From Lachnospiraceae bacterium (GTDB taxonomy: Bacteria; Bacillota; Clostridia; Lachnospirales; Lachnospiraceae): a stretch of DNA of 64,000 bases. Position 1 is the first letter of the stretch, and every line of letters begins with the position of its first letter. Location: positions 151,860 through 215,859 of the forward strand of contig JAGAPK010000033.1 in the NCBI GenBank assembly GCA_017623295.1. The letters run 5' to 3'. A program made the translations under genes and the position numbers. Below are positions 9,359-16,809 of this stretch, one piece after another. The notes below the pieces were generated by a model that saw only the letters and a program-made list of their open reading frames with translations, was not told the DNA's origin and searched no databases.

Positions 9359-11269
9359 ATGAAGCATGGATTTGTAAAAGTGGCAGCAGTTACACCGAAG
9401 ATAAAAGTAGCAGACCCGGTATATAACGGAAAACAGATTTGTGCCTGTATGAAGGATGCAGTAGAGCACGGGGCAAAAATTATTGTGTTCCCGGAACTGT
9501 GTCTGACAGGCTATACTTGCCATGATTTGTTTTTACAGGAACTGCTTTTAAGGGAAGCCAAAGAGCAGCTTAATGTGATTGCCAAAGAATCAGAAGGAAA
9601 TAATGCGCTTGTTTTTGTTGGTCTGCCAATGGAAAAAGAGCATAAGCTCTATAATGTGGCAGCAGTTATTCAAGACGGTAAAATTCTGGCATTTATTCCC
9701 AAAACGCATATTCCAAGTTATGCAGAGTTTTACGAAGGAAGACATTTCACACAGGGCAATCAGATACCGGAGAGGTATGCTTTTGGGAAAGAGGAAATTC
9801 CTTTTGGTACCAATATTTTATTGCAGGCAGATTCGATGGAAGGGCTTGTGGTAGGCTGTGAAATCTGTGAAGACCTTTGGGCGCCGGATTCTCCGGGAAC
9901 GGCACATGCTTTGGCGGGTGCTACTGTGCTTGTTAATCTGTCAGCATCCAATGAAACCGTTGGAAAAGATACTTACCGGGAAATGTTAGTAAAATCCGCC
10001 AGTGCAAAATTGATTGCAGGTTATATTTATACATCAGCTGGTGAAGGAGAATCCACACAGGATTTAGTATTTGGCGGTCACAATATCATTGCAGAAAATG
10101 GTACGATATTGAAGCAGGCAAAGCGTTTTGTGGGTGAAACAGTCTATGCAGATATGGACATTCACAGACTGACCCATGAAAGACGCAGAATGACAACCTA
10201 TCTGCCGAAAGGCAAAGAAAACTATCAGGTAATTACATTCCATTTGGAAGAAGAAAATACAAAGCTGGAGCGAACTTTCAATGCAGCACCGTTTGTTCCG
10301 GCAAATAAAGAAGAACGAGATAAACGTTGTGATGAAATTTTATCCATTCAGTCCTATGGTTTGAAAAAACGTTATGAACATACCGGATGCCAGTCGGCGG
10401 TCATCGGTATTTCAGGAGGCCTTGATTCAACATTAGCATTGCTTGTTACAGTGCGTGCCTTTGACATGCTTGGTCTGGAGCGGAGCAAAATTACATCCGT
10501 AACCATGCCGTGTTTTGGCACGACAGACAGAACTTATACGAATGCTTGCGAACTTGCCAAAACTTTGGGAACGACTTTGAAAGAAGTAGATATCAAGGAA
10601 GCAGTAACGATTCATTTCCGTGATATTGAACAGGATATGGAAAAGCATGATGTGACGTATGAAAACGGACAGGCGAGAGAGCGTACCCAGATTCTGATGG
10701 ACATTGCGAATAAAACAGGCGGTATGGTAATCGGAACAGGCGATATGTCTGAACTTGCGCTTGGCTGGGCAACTTATAATGGCGACCATATGTCTATGTA
10801 TGGTGTAAACGTGGGAGTGCCGAAAACTCTGGTGCGCCATTTAGTACAGTATTATGCAGATACTTGTGGTGATGAAAAGTTGACTGCGATTTTGTTGGAT
10901 GTACTTGACACGCCTGTCAGTCCAGAGCTATTACCACCGGTAGACGGTGTGATTTCTCAGAAAACAGAAGATTTAGTTGGCCCTTATGAATTACATGACT
11001 TTTTCCTATATTATATGTTGCGTTGTGGCTTCGAACCGGCGAAAATTTACCGTATTGCAAGACTTGCTTTTGCAGAGCAGTATTCGGATGAAGTGATTTT
11101 GAAGTGGCTTAAGACTTTTTATAGAAGATTCTTTACACAGCAGTTTAAGCGCTCCTGCCTGCCGGATGGCCCTAAGGTGGGAAGTGTTGCTGTTTCTCCG
11201 AGAGGTGATTTGCGTATGCCGTCGGATGCTTGCGGGGAATTGTGGTTGAAACAGGTAGAAGAGTTGTAA
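9359..11269 (+). CDS. nadE: Glutamine-dependent NAD+ synthetase
   Basis: A two-domain enzyme of 636 residues that amidates nicotinate adenine dinucleotide. The N-terminal nitrilase-like glutaminase has the E46-K115-C170 triad (FPEL, IPKTH, EICEDLW). The C-terminal ATP-pyrophosphatase domain has SGGLDS (352-357). ATG 9359 is used; it sits after an AGGAAGGAAAG tract 17 bases beyond the hslO stop. Length is typical of the bacterial fused form. A terminator follows directly. Confidence 0.95.
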   Translation: MKHGFVKVAAVTPKIKVADPVYNGKQICACMKDAVEHGAKIIVFPELCLTGYTCHDLFLQELLLREAKEQLNVIAKESEGNNALVFVGLPMEKEHKLYNVAAVIQDGKILAFIPKTHIPSYAEFYEGRHFTQGNQIPERYAFGKEEIPFGTNILLQADSMEGLVVGCEICEDLWAPDSPGTAHALAGATVLVNLSASNETVGKDTYREMLVKSASAKLIAGYIYTSAGEGESTQDLVFGGHNIIAENGTILKQAKRFVGETVYADMDIHRLTHERRRMTTYLPKGKENYQVITFHLEEENTKLERTFNAAPFVPANKEERDKRCDEILSIQSYGLKKRYEHTGCQSAVIGISGGLDSTLALLVTVRAFDMLGLERSKITSVTMPCFGTTDRTYTNACELAKTLGTTLKEVDIKEAVTIHFRDIEQDMEKHDVTYENGQARERTQILMDIANKTGGMVIGTGDMSELALGWATYNGDHMSMYGVNVGVPKTLVRHLVQYYADTCGDEKLTAILLDVLDTPVSPELLPPVDGVISQKTEDLVGPYELHDFFLYYMLRCGFEPAKIYRIARLAFAEQYSDEVILKWLKTFYRRFFTQQFKRSCLPDGPKVGSVAVSPRGDLRMPSDACGELWLKQVEEL

Positions 11270-11272
11270 GAA

Positions 11273-11310
11273 AAAAGCAGTTGTCTGTAAAAAAGACAAT
11301 TGCTTTTCTC
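11273..11310 (+). terminator. Rho-independent terminator after nadE
   Basis: Arms AAAAGCAGTTGTCT and AGACAATTGCTTTT (11273-11286 and 11294-11307, one G-U pair) are followed by a T-rich tail. It separates the housekeeping operon from the islet downstream. Confidence 0.85.
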
Positions 11311-11324
11311 ATTTTTAACGGACT

Positions 11325-11366
11325 CTACCATTGGTAGGTGTTCATTTTGGACTGGTTTTATATAAT
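11325..11366 (+). promoter_or_regulatory. Promoter with candidate operator before the XRE/ABC gene
   Basis: TATAAT at 11361-11366 is a perfect -10. The -35 position (around 11338) has no good hexamer, but a near-perfect dyad CTACCA-T-TGGTAG lies at 11325-11337, just upstream of it. Because the downstream gene encodes an XRE DNA-binding domain, autoregulation through this dyad is a reasonable inference. AGGAAGGAG follows as ribosome site before ATG 11392. Confidence 0.5.
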
Positions 11367-11391
11367 ATATCGCAGGAAGGAGATTGTGCAA

Positions 11392-11505
11392 ATGGATCAA
11401 ATAAAAATCGGTGCATTTATTTCTAAATGTCGTAAAGCAAAAGGATGGACACAAAGTCAATTGGCAGAAAAATTAGGAATTACAGATAAGGCAGTTTCAA
11501 AATAG
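11392..11505 (+). pseudogene. XRE helix-turn-helix domain cut off from its ABC partner by an in-frame TAG
   Basis: ATG 11392 has a strong ribosome site and encodes a Cro/CI-type HTH: IGAFISKCRKAKGWTQSQLA, then LGITDKAVSK. At 11503-11505 the codon is TAG where this regulator class has Trp (VSKWETGRSMPD). After the TAG the same frame goes on as ETGRSMPDYSLF and into the ABC ATPase without any other stop. So the intact gene was most likely one 358-residue fusion (11392-12468), and a single TGG-to-TAG change splits it. The 37-residue product would lack the last HTH helices. Confidence 0.8.
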
Positions 11506-11520
11506 GAAACAGGCAGGTCT

Positions 11521-12468
11521 ATGCCGGACTATTCCTTATTCACTCCGTTATGTAATTTGCTGGAGATTACATTAAGTGAATTGCTGGCGGGTGAACATAT
11601 TCCAGAGAATGAACTAAGGGAAAAAACAGATAAGGTTTTGATGGAAGTTGTTGCAAATTGGTTAGGACAGGATAAATGGGAAGCTAAGGCGGATACAATA
11701 TCGGAAAACGTGCTGAAAGTGCAGAATGTTTCGAAGATATATGAAACGGCAGATAATTCTACCGTAGCTGTGAACGATGTCAGTTTTCAAGTACCGCATG
11801 GCAGTTTTATAGGAATCATGGGAGCATCCGGTTCTGGAAAAACAACTTTACTGAATTTAATAGCAACAATTGATAAGCCAACAGATGGAATAATTGAAAT
11901 CAATGGGCAAAGTATTGCAGATATGTCTGAAGCAGATAGTGCCAAATTTCGTCGGGAACATTTAGGATTTGTTTTTCAAGAATATAATTTGTTGGAAACG
12001 TTGACCATTTATGAAAATATTGCATTAGCACTGACGATAAAGGAAATGCCAAAGGAAAAAATCAGAACAACCATTTTTAATTTATCAGAAAAGTTAGGGA
12101 TACAATCTATATTGGATAAATTTCCATATGAGGTATCTGGAGGACAACGGCAAAGATGCGCTTGTGCGCGAGCAGTTGCGGTAAATCCAGATATTATACT
12201 TGCTGATGAGCCAACAGGCGCTTTGGACTCTCATGCTGCAAAGCAGTTATTGGACACTTTTTCTATGCTTCGTAATGAATATGGAGCAACCATTTTGATG
12301 GTTACACATGATGTACTATCAGCAAGCTATTGTGACAGAATTTTATTTATGCAGGACGGAAGAATAAGGGCGGTTCTTAATCGAGAGCAGGAAAGTAAAC
12401 AATCCTTTTTTGCAAGTATTTTAGAAAAAATGGCATGGATTGCGGGGGATAACAGTTATGTATCTTAA
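11521..12468 (+). CDS. ABC transporter ATPase, C-terminal part of an XRE-ABC fusion
   Basis: Read from ATG 11521 (315 residues) this holds the end of the XRE domain, a linker of about 50 residues, then a full ABC ATPase of the LolD/BceA type. In numbering of the intact fusion: Walker A GASGSGKTT 144-152, signature VSGGQRQR from 248, Walker B ILADEP near 270, then the GALDS D-loop and the switch His in MVTHD. AGGCAGG lies 3-9 bases before ATG 11521, so re-initiation after the TAG could make a free ATPase. The permease gene overlaps by 11 bases, giving a two-component BceAB-like exporter. An ATPase fused to a DNA-binding domain is unusual. Confidence 0.85.
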   Translation: MPDYSLFTPLCNLLEITLSELLAGEHIPENELREKTDKVLMEVVANWLGQDKWEAKADTISENVLKVQNVSKIYETADNSTVAVNDVSFQVPHGSFIGIMGASGSGKTTLLNLIATIDKPTDGIIEINGQSIADMSEADSAKFRREHLGFVFQEYNLLETLTIYENIALALTIKEMPKEKIRTTIFNLSEKLGIQSILDKFPYEVSGGQRQRCACARAVAVNPDIILADEPTGALDSHAAKQLLDTFSMLRNEYGATILMVTHDVLSASYCDRILFMQDGRIRAVLNREQESKQSFFASILEKMAWIAGDNSYVS

Positions 12469-13786
12469 ATTATCATTTCGCAACGCAAAGCGTTCGGTTG
12501 TTGATTATCTTTTATATATTGTGACAATGATAATATTATTATCCATTATGGAAGTGTCTAACGGTATTGCTATTATGGGAAATGTTAAGGCAGGTTTTCA
12601 AACCATATCTTTACCGATTTTGATAACAATAATTCTCATCATATTGGTTGGGTATATTGATACTTTTATGCTGAAACAGCGTGCAAAAGAATTTGCCAAC
12701 TACTTATTATTGGGAATGGAAAAAAGAAAATTGTCTCGTATGTTTTTAGGGGAATTTTTTCTCATAGGAATTATTTGTTTTGTAGCAGGTGGAATGATTG
12801 GTTTGGGGATATGTGAAATCCTTACCGCAGGTATATTGCCGGATGGAAAGGAAAGCAACATATTGCTGTCTGGAATGAGCCTGATGCAGACTTTTCTTTA
12901 TTTTTGTTTCGTACAGGGTGTATGTGCATTTCGGATAAAACGCAGGATGGATAAACTGGAAATACAGGAGCTGATGCATGAAAAAGAGCGTAATCAAAAA
13001 ATGGTAAATAACCTTACTCATAGAAAATGGGGAATTATTCTTATTGCTGATTTGGTATGTTTAATAGGGCTTTTATGCGGAATCGTGTTTTTACCGGAAC
13101 ATATGGGATTTCCAATTATATCTATTATTGCAATCCCTTTGCTCTGCTTTGTTTTTGCATTTTATAAATGTTTTTTTGAGTATCTATATGCCATAAGGAA
13201 AAAGGTATCAGATTTCTTATATCATGACAATCGTTTATACATATTAGCACAGATAACATCTAACACAAAGACAAGTGCAATCATGAATAGTGTCTTTTGC
13301 ATATGCCTGATTTTTTCAGCAATGGCTTTTTTTGTTGGAATCATTATGATTCAAATGGATATTGAGCTTTTTGATAAAAATACTATGCAATGGTTCGGGT
13401 TCTTGCAAATAAGTATCTGCATTATTTTTATTGTTATATATTTTTCCATCTTATCTTTGCAACAGATGATAGAACTAAAACGAGAAACAAAAAGCATTAG
13501 GATAATGCATTACATTGGGAAAAGTGATAAACAAGTGAAAGATTTAGTAAAGAAACAGATAGCATTCAGACTATTTTTACCGATGCTTGTGACATTCTTC
13601 CTCTTAGCCTTTAGCATACCGCTTTTGAATCTGAAAATGAATTTGTTATTACCGATTACCATGCATAATATTCTTTTACAAGCAGCAGGTTGGTTTGGTT
13701 TATGTTTTTTGCTTTTTTATTTCTGCTATTTTTTTATAACATATGCCATAAGCAGACAGTATGTAGAAACAGCTATGTGGAAATAA
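12458..13786 (+). CDS. FtsX/BceB-like ABC permease
   Basis: A 442-residue polytopic protein starting MYLKLSFRNAKRSVVDYLLY, the usual opening of BceB-type permeases in Clostridia. Several hydrophobic segments can be read in pairs around residues 20-45, 50-75, 95-120, 195-245, 280-335 and 370-430. BceB proteins of about 650 residues carry a large extracellular sensor loop; this one is shorter and seems to lack it. ATG 12458 overlaps the ATPase stop, with GGGGGA 8 bases upstream, so translation is coupled. The likely role is peptide antibiotic resistance or lipid extraction, but no substrate is shown. Confidence 0.75.
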   Translation: MYLKLSFRNAKRSVVDYLLYIVTMIILLSIMEVSNGIAIMGNVKAGFQTISLPILITIILIILVGYIDTFMLKQRAKEFANYLLLGMEKRKLSRMFLGEFFLIGIICFVAGGMIGLGICEILTAGILPDGKESNILLSGMSLMQTFLYFCFVQGVCAFRIKRRMDKLEIQELMHEKERNQKMVNNLTHRKWGIILIADLVCLIGLLCGIVFLPEHMGFPIISIIAIPLLCFVFAFYKCFFEYLYAIRKKVSDFLYHDNRLYILAQITSNTKTSAIMNSVFCICLIFSAMAFFVGIIMIQMDIELFDKNTMQWFGFLQISICIIFIVIYFSILSLQQMIELKRETKSIRIMHYIGKSDKQVKDLVKKQIAFRLFLPMLVTFFLLAFSIPLLNLKMNLLLPITMHNILLQAAGWFGLCFLLFYFCYFFITYAISRQYVETAMWK

Positions 13787-13799
13787 CATATGGCTGTTT

Positions 13800-14114
13800 T
13801 TACTTTAAGCCAAATTCCTCAAATAAATTCTCTTGATATACTTTATCACGGGCAGATTTGACAATATCTTCGGTACGCCCTGCTTCAGCTAGAAAGATAT
13901 TCAATTGATTAATTCTCGCTTGCATATCTTCTTGCCCATCAATTTTTCCCTCATCATATCCTTCCTCACGTGCCATCTGTTCCACTTCCCAGGATTTCAT
14001 ATAATTTATGCCAACCTCCCTCTTGTTTTTTACCTTGTTAACAAGTCGCTGAATGGATGCAATATCTTGATTGGTTACACTATCATCCGTTGATTTCTCT
14101 ATGTATTTTAGCAT
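13800..14114 (-). pseudogene. C-terminal remnant of an Rpn-family nuclease/transposase-like protein
   Basis: The 104-residue minus-strand frame matches only the tail of Rpn/PD-(D/E)XK recombination-promoting nuclease family proteins: LKYIEKSTDDSVT, then GINYMKSWEVEQMAREEGYDEGKIDG. Intact members have about 200 residues with the nuclease core before this point. The DNA upstream (14115-14160) does not continue the homology, and no ribosome site is evident. It ends 13 bases from the permease stop, on the opposite strand. It looks like a scar of a mobile or phage-related gene. Confidence 0.7.
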
Positions 14115-14169
14115 ATTTTTCAGAAATTGAAAATAATATGTGAAACAACAAAAAAACGTTGTAAATTAA

Positions 14170-14298
14170 TTGATAAAATAGAATATAGATGGTATTATTA
14201 TGAATGTAGCATTAAGCTACTAGGAAAGTACCCATGACAGGGTGGTAACCTCCCGAGCCTTTGAATCTAAATTATTAGGAATACATAGGAAGGGAGGT
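14170..14298 (+). promoter_or_regulatory. Promoter and self-pairing leader of the type I toxin mRNA
   Basis: TTGATA (14170-14175), 17 bases, TATTAT (14193-14198) is a good sigma-A promoter. The leader has a GTAGC/GCTAC hairpin and the sequence ACCTCCC (14248-14254), a perfect 7-base complement of the toxin ribosome site GGGAGGT (14292-14298). An alternative local hairpin (GGGTGG/CCTCCC type, 14240-14254) could hold the anti-ribosome-site bases away. Leader-mediated masking of the start site is common for type I toxin mRNAs. Confidence 0.6.
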
Positions 14299-14305
14299 GC
14301 GTAAT

Positions 14306-14440
14306 ATGACAGTTGCGGATATTATTATGATATTTATTGGGATAATCAGCTTGCTGATTTCCTTTGGCAGTCTGATTGTTGCGTTTCTGGCCTTTCTCGA
14401 TAAGAGAAAAACTTATCGAGACAAGTGTAAGAAAAAATAA
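14306..14440 (+). CDS. Putative holin-like toxin of a type I toxin-antitoxin system
   Basis: A 44-residue peptide: MTVADIIMIF, a hydrophobic helix to about residue 31 (LLISFGSLIVAFLAF), and a basic tail ending RDKCKKK. This is the pattern of the holin-like toxin family (Hol_Tox; relatives of TxpA/BsrG peptides), which insert in the cytoplasmic membrane. GGGAGG stands 8 bases before the ATG. A good promoter, a masking leader, a terminator and a convergent antisense RNA gene surround it, which supports a real toxin gene. Confidence 0.8.
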   Translation: MTVADIIMIFIGIISLLISFGSLIVAFLAFLDKRKTYRDKCKKK

Positions 14441-14535
14441 AAAAGCCTATCCTGTCTGCACACAAGATAGGCAATGCTCGTAAGAGCAAACCTTTTCGCT
14501 TGGGAGCATCCACCTTTGGAGTGGGTGCTTTTCCT
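14432..14535 (-). ncRNA. Convergent antisense antitoxin RNA (predicted)
   Basis: A minus-strand transcript of about 100 bases is predicted. Its promoter is TTGAAA (14570-14565), 17 bases, TATATT (14547-14542). It would end at a terminator with arms GCCTATC/GATAGGC (14472-14466 and 14451-14445) followed by TTTTTTATTTTTT on the minus strand. The RNA overlaps the 3' untranslated part and last codons of the toxin mRNA, the same convergent layout as TxpA/RatA or BsrG/SR4. The RNA itself is an inference from promoter plus terminator. Confidence 0.65.
14505..14532 (+). terminator. Terminator of the toxin mRNA
   Basis: Arms AGCATCCAC and GTGGGTGCT (one G-U pair) with a short T run. It lies inside the region also transcribed from the other strand as the antisense RNA. 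Confidence 0.65.
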
Positions 14536-14541
14536 ATGTCC

Positions 14542-14570
14542 AATATAACACAGGGAATGAGGGATTTCAA
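14542..14570 (-). promoter_or_regulatory. Promoter of the antisense antitoxin RNA
   Basis: On the minus strand: -35 TTGAAA, 17-base spacer, -10 TATATT. It points away from the adjacent minus-strand gene (14584-15087) and into the toxin 3' end; no open frame of interest follows, so an RNA product is expected. Confidence 0.65.
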
Positions 14571-14583
14571 TCACAATTTGAAC

Positions 14584-15087
14584 TTATTCCCTTACCGTAT
14601 CAGCTTCTTCACTGATTTCTGATGTGGTATCAGCTTCTGCATCAATTGCCTTTTCCAAAGAAGCAGTGATAGCATTGAGCAGAATCATGGATGTGTATTT
14701 GCTGTCATCAGAGTATGTAATACCTTCTAGACTCTGATTCTCAATAATCTGGTTAGCAAGGTCTTCAAAAGAAGGCTGAATCAGAGGATACATCGTTGTA
14801 ACCGCTTCATCCAGATTTACAAGGCGTATGGAGTTGATATTTTTCTCGTCAACAGTAACCTCTATTTCTACGACATTGTCATTCAGAATCAAAGAGGTAG
14901 TGTATACGCCGGGAACATAAGTATTTGTAGCTGTCTGTGTCATGGTGGAAACGGCAGATTCTTTTTCATTCTTTGGCAGAAACATAATAATTAACAGAAT
15001 GATAAAGAGAATCCCGAGCACAGCGAAGATTCCGGTATATATCAATTCTTTTACATGAAGCACAACAATTTTGGTTTTGGAACTCAT
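14584..15087 (-). CDS. Membrane-anchored protein with FMN-binding-like extracellular domain
   Basis: A 167-residue protein: N-terminal transmembrane helix about residues 15-40, then an exported domain starting YVPGVYTTSLILNDNVVEIEVTVD. That beta-rich opening and the later EGITYSDDSKYTSM segment resemble the FMN-binding/Rnf G-like domain fold, but no flavin-attachment SGAT motif is seen, so flavin binding is uncertain. The C-terminal tail is acidic. It is read away from glnA, and a 315-base divergent gap separates them. Function is unknown. Confidence 0.6.
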   Translation of the reverse strand: MSSKTKIVVLHVKELIYTGIFAVLGILFIILLIIMFLPKNEKESAVSTMTQTATNTYVPGVYTTSLILNDNVVEIEVTVDEKNINSIRLVNLDEAVTTMYPLIQPSFEDLANQIIENQSLEGITYSDDSKYTSMILLNAITASLEKAIDAEADTTSEISEEADTVRE

Positions 15088-15200
15088 AAAATATCCCCAT
15101 AAAAAATCTTTTTTAAAAGTTTATGTAATTCATAATAAGAATATGACATGTATTCTAATCATTTTAAAGACCACGAGAGTGAATTTGATGCAACCATATA

Positions 15201-15299
15201 TTGACAAACGCACAAATCAGATGTTATTCTGATACAGGACAAAGGTGTTCTTATTTCAGAGGGGATAAGAATGCCTTTTTGTTTTGCTTTTGATATAAT
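15201..15299 (+). promoter_or_regulatory. glnA leader: promoter, palindrome, attenuator and second promoter
   Basis: TTGACA (15201-15206), 18 bases, TATTCT (15225-15230) forms a promoter whose -10 lies inside a perfect dyad ATCAGA-TGTTAT-TCTGAT (15216-15233), a candidate operator. Transcription would start near 15238 and meet a terminator at once (15241-15285). An extended -10 TGATATAAT (15291-15299) just downstream may be a second start that avoids it. Together these look like a switch for nitrogen control. The rest of the 315-base gap (15088-15200 and 15300-15402) holds only AT-rich leader and a possible short frame. Confidence 0.5.
15241..15285 (+). terminator. Attenuator-like terminator in the glnA leader
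   Basis: Arms AAAGGTGTTCTTAT and ATAAGAATGCCTTT (14 positions, two wobble pairs) with a 10-base loop and a TTTTTGTTTT tail. It stands 118 bases before glnA on the coding strand and could be controlled by the ANTAR protein encoded just after glnA; that link is inferred. Confidence 0.65.
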
Positions 15300-15313
15300 T
15301 TCTAAGAGTTAAA

Positions 15314-15406
15314 ATGACAATTGATAAGGCAGAAAAAGTGGAAAATATAGAAGAAAAACAAGAAACAATAAGGGAAATTTCAGAAAGAAAGGAAGGAATA
15401 AGATGA
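15314..15406 (+). CDS. Possible 30-codon leader frame coupled to glnA
   Basis: ATG 15314 opens a 30-residue frame rich in Glu and Lys ([15 protein letters not shown]...) whose TGA overlaps the glnA ATG as ATGA. AAGAG lies about 6 bases before it, a weak ribosome site. The overlap suggests possible translational coupling, but the composition could also arise by chance in an A-rich leader. Confidence 0.25.
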   Translation: MTIDKAEKVENIEEKQETIREISERKEGIR

Positions 15407-16737
15407 GAAAAAATTACACAAAAGAGGATATCATGCAGTTAGTTGAGGATGAAGATGTAGAATTTATCCGTTTGCAGTTTACTGATATCTTCGGAAATTT
15501 GAAAAACCTGGCAATTACAGCAAGCCAGTTGGAAAAAGCGCTGGATAATGAATGTATGTTTGATGGTTCTTCCATAGAAGGTTTTGCAAGAATAGAAGAG
15601 TCGGATATGTATTTATATCCGGATTTTAGTACTCTTGAAATTCTTCCTTGGCGACCACAGCAGGGAAAAGTGGCAAGACTTATTTGTGACGTATATCGTC
15701 CGAATGGAGAACCATTTGAGGGGGATCCCCGTTATATTTTAAAGCGTGCCATTAAAGAGGCGGCTGATATGGGATATGTTTTCGAAGTAGGACCGGAGTG
15801 TGAGTTTTTCCTGTTTAATACGGATGAAAATGCAATGCCGACTACGATTACTCATGAACAGGCGGGGTATTTTGATTTAGGACCGGTAGATTTTGGGGAA
15901 AATGCAAGAAGAGATATGGTACTTACATTAGAAGAGATGGGATTTGTGATTGAAGCATCGCATCATGAAGTGGCACCGGCGCAGCATGAAATTGATTTTA
16001 GCTATGATGAGGCACTGGTAACGGCTGACAATATTATGACATTTAAGCTTGCGGTAAAAACCATTGCCAAAAGACATGGTCTGCATGCGACCTTTATGCC
16101 CAAACCGAAATACGGTGTAAACGGTTCCGGTATGCATATTAATATGTCTTTGTCTAAAAATGGCAAAAATATTTTTGCCGATGAAAATGATAAGCTTGGA
16201 TTAAGCAAAGAAGCATATTATTTTATTGGCGGTATTATGAAGCATATGAAAGGTATGACTGCTATTACGAATCCACTTGTAAATTCTTATAAACGTTTAG
16301 TACCGGGATATGAGGCACCGGTTTATATTGCATGGAGTGCAACAAACAGAAGTCCTTTAATTCGAATTCCGGCATCTCGAGGAGAAAGAACCAGAATTGA
16401 ACTTCGTTGTCCGGACCCTTCTGCGAATCCGTATCTGGCATTGGCAGTATGTCTGCGTGCAGGTCTGGATGGTATTGCAAATAAAATTATGCCGCCGGCA
16501 AGTGTAGACTGCAATATTTTCGCAATGAGTGATGAAGAGAAAAGGGCATGTGGTATAGAAGAAATTCCGGGTACTCTGATTGAAGCAATTTACGATATGG
16601 AAAAAGACAGTTTTATCCGGGATGTACTTGGAGAACATGCTTATCAGAAATATATTGCTGCCAAAAAGGATGAATGGTATCGCTATCGTTTGCAGGTAAC
16701 AGATTGGGAAATCAATGAATACCTTAACAAATTCTAA
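15403..16737 (+). CDS. glnA: Glutamine synthetase type I
   Basis: Catalyses ATP-dependent amidation of glutamate; cytoplasmic dodecamer. Length of 444 residues and lack of the adenylylation-type extension match the Firmicute GSI-alpha class. Visible landmarks are FDGSSIEGF near residue 45, the metal-binding [20 protein letters not shown], the ATP region [17 protein letters not shown], and [35 protein letters not shown] gives the ribosome site. The ANTAR regulator follows 72 bases downstream. Confidence 0.97.
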   Translation: MRKNYTKEDIMQLVEDEDVEFIRLQFTDIFGNLKNLAITASQLEKALDNECMFDGSSIEGFARIEESDMYLYPDFSTLEILPWRPQQGKVARLICDVYRPNGEPFEGDPRYILKRAIKEAADMGYVFEVGPECEFFLFNTDENAMPTTITHEQAGYFDLGPVDFGENARRDMVLTLEEMGFVIEASHHEVAPAQHEIDFSYDEALVTADNIMTFKLAVKTIAKRHGLHATFMPKPKYGVNGSGMHINMSLSKNGKNIFADENDKLGLSKEAYYFIGGIMKHMKGMTAITNPLVNSYKRLVPGYEAPVYIAWSATNRSPLIRIPASRGERTRIELRCPDPSANPYLALAVCLRAGLDGIANKIMPPASVDCNIFAMSDEEKRACGIEEIPGTLIEAIYDMEKDSFIRDVLGEHAYQKYIAAKKDEWYRYRLQVTDWEINEYLNKF

Positions 16738-16809
16738 AATAAAGTAGAACAGTATAGAATTACGAAAGCAGCATATGCATAAAAAACGATAAAGTAAGGA
16801 GGTGGACGT

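Noticed and set aside
11503-11505. TAG read as pyrrolysine
   Set aside because: The replaced residue is a conserved Trp in a DNA-binding motif, no Pyl context or genes are seen, and all other genes use TAG as an ordinary rare stop.
15216-15282. Canonical two-hexaloop ANTAR target in the glnA leader
   Set aside because: The first hairpin has a six-base loop (TGTTAT) without the expected A1 and G4, it probably lies upstream of the transcription start, and the second hairpin gives a clean hexaloop only with a bulge. ANTAR control remains possible but is not shown by the motif.
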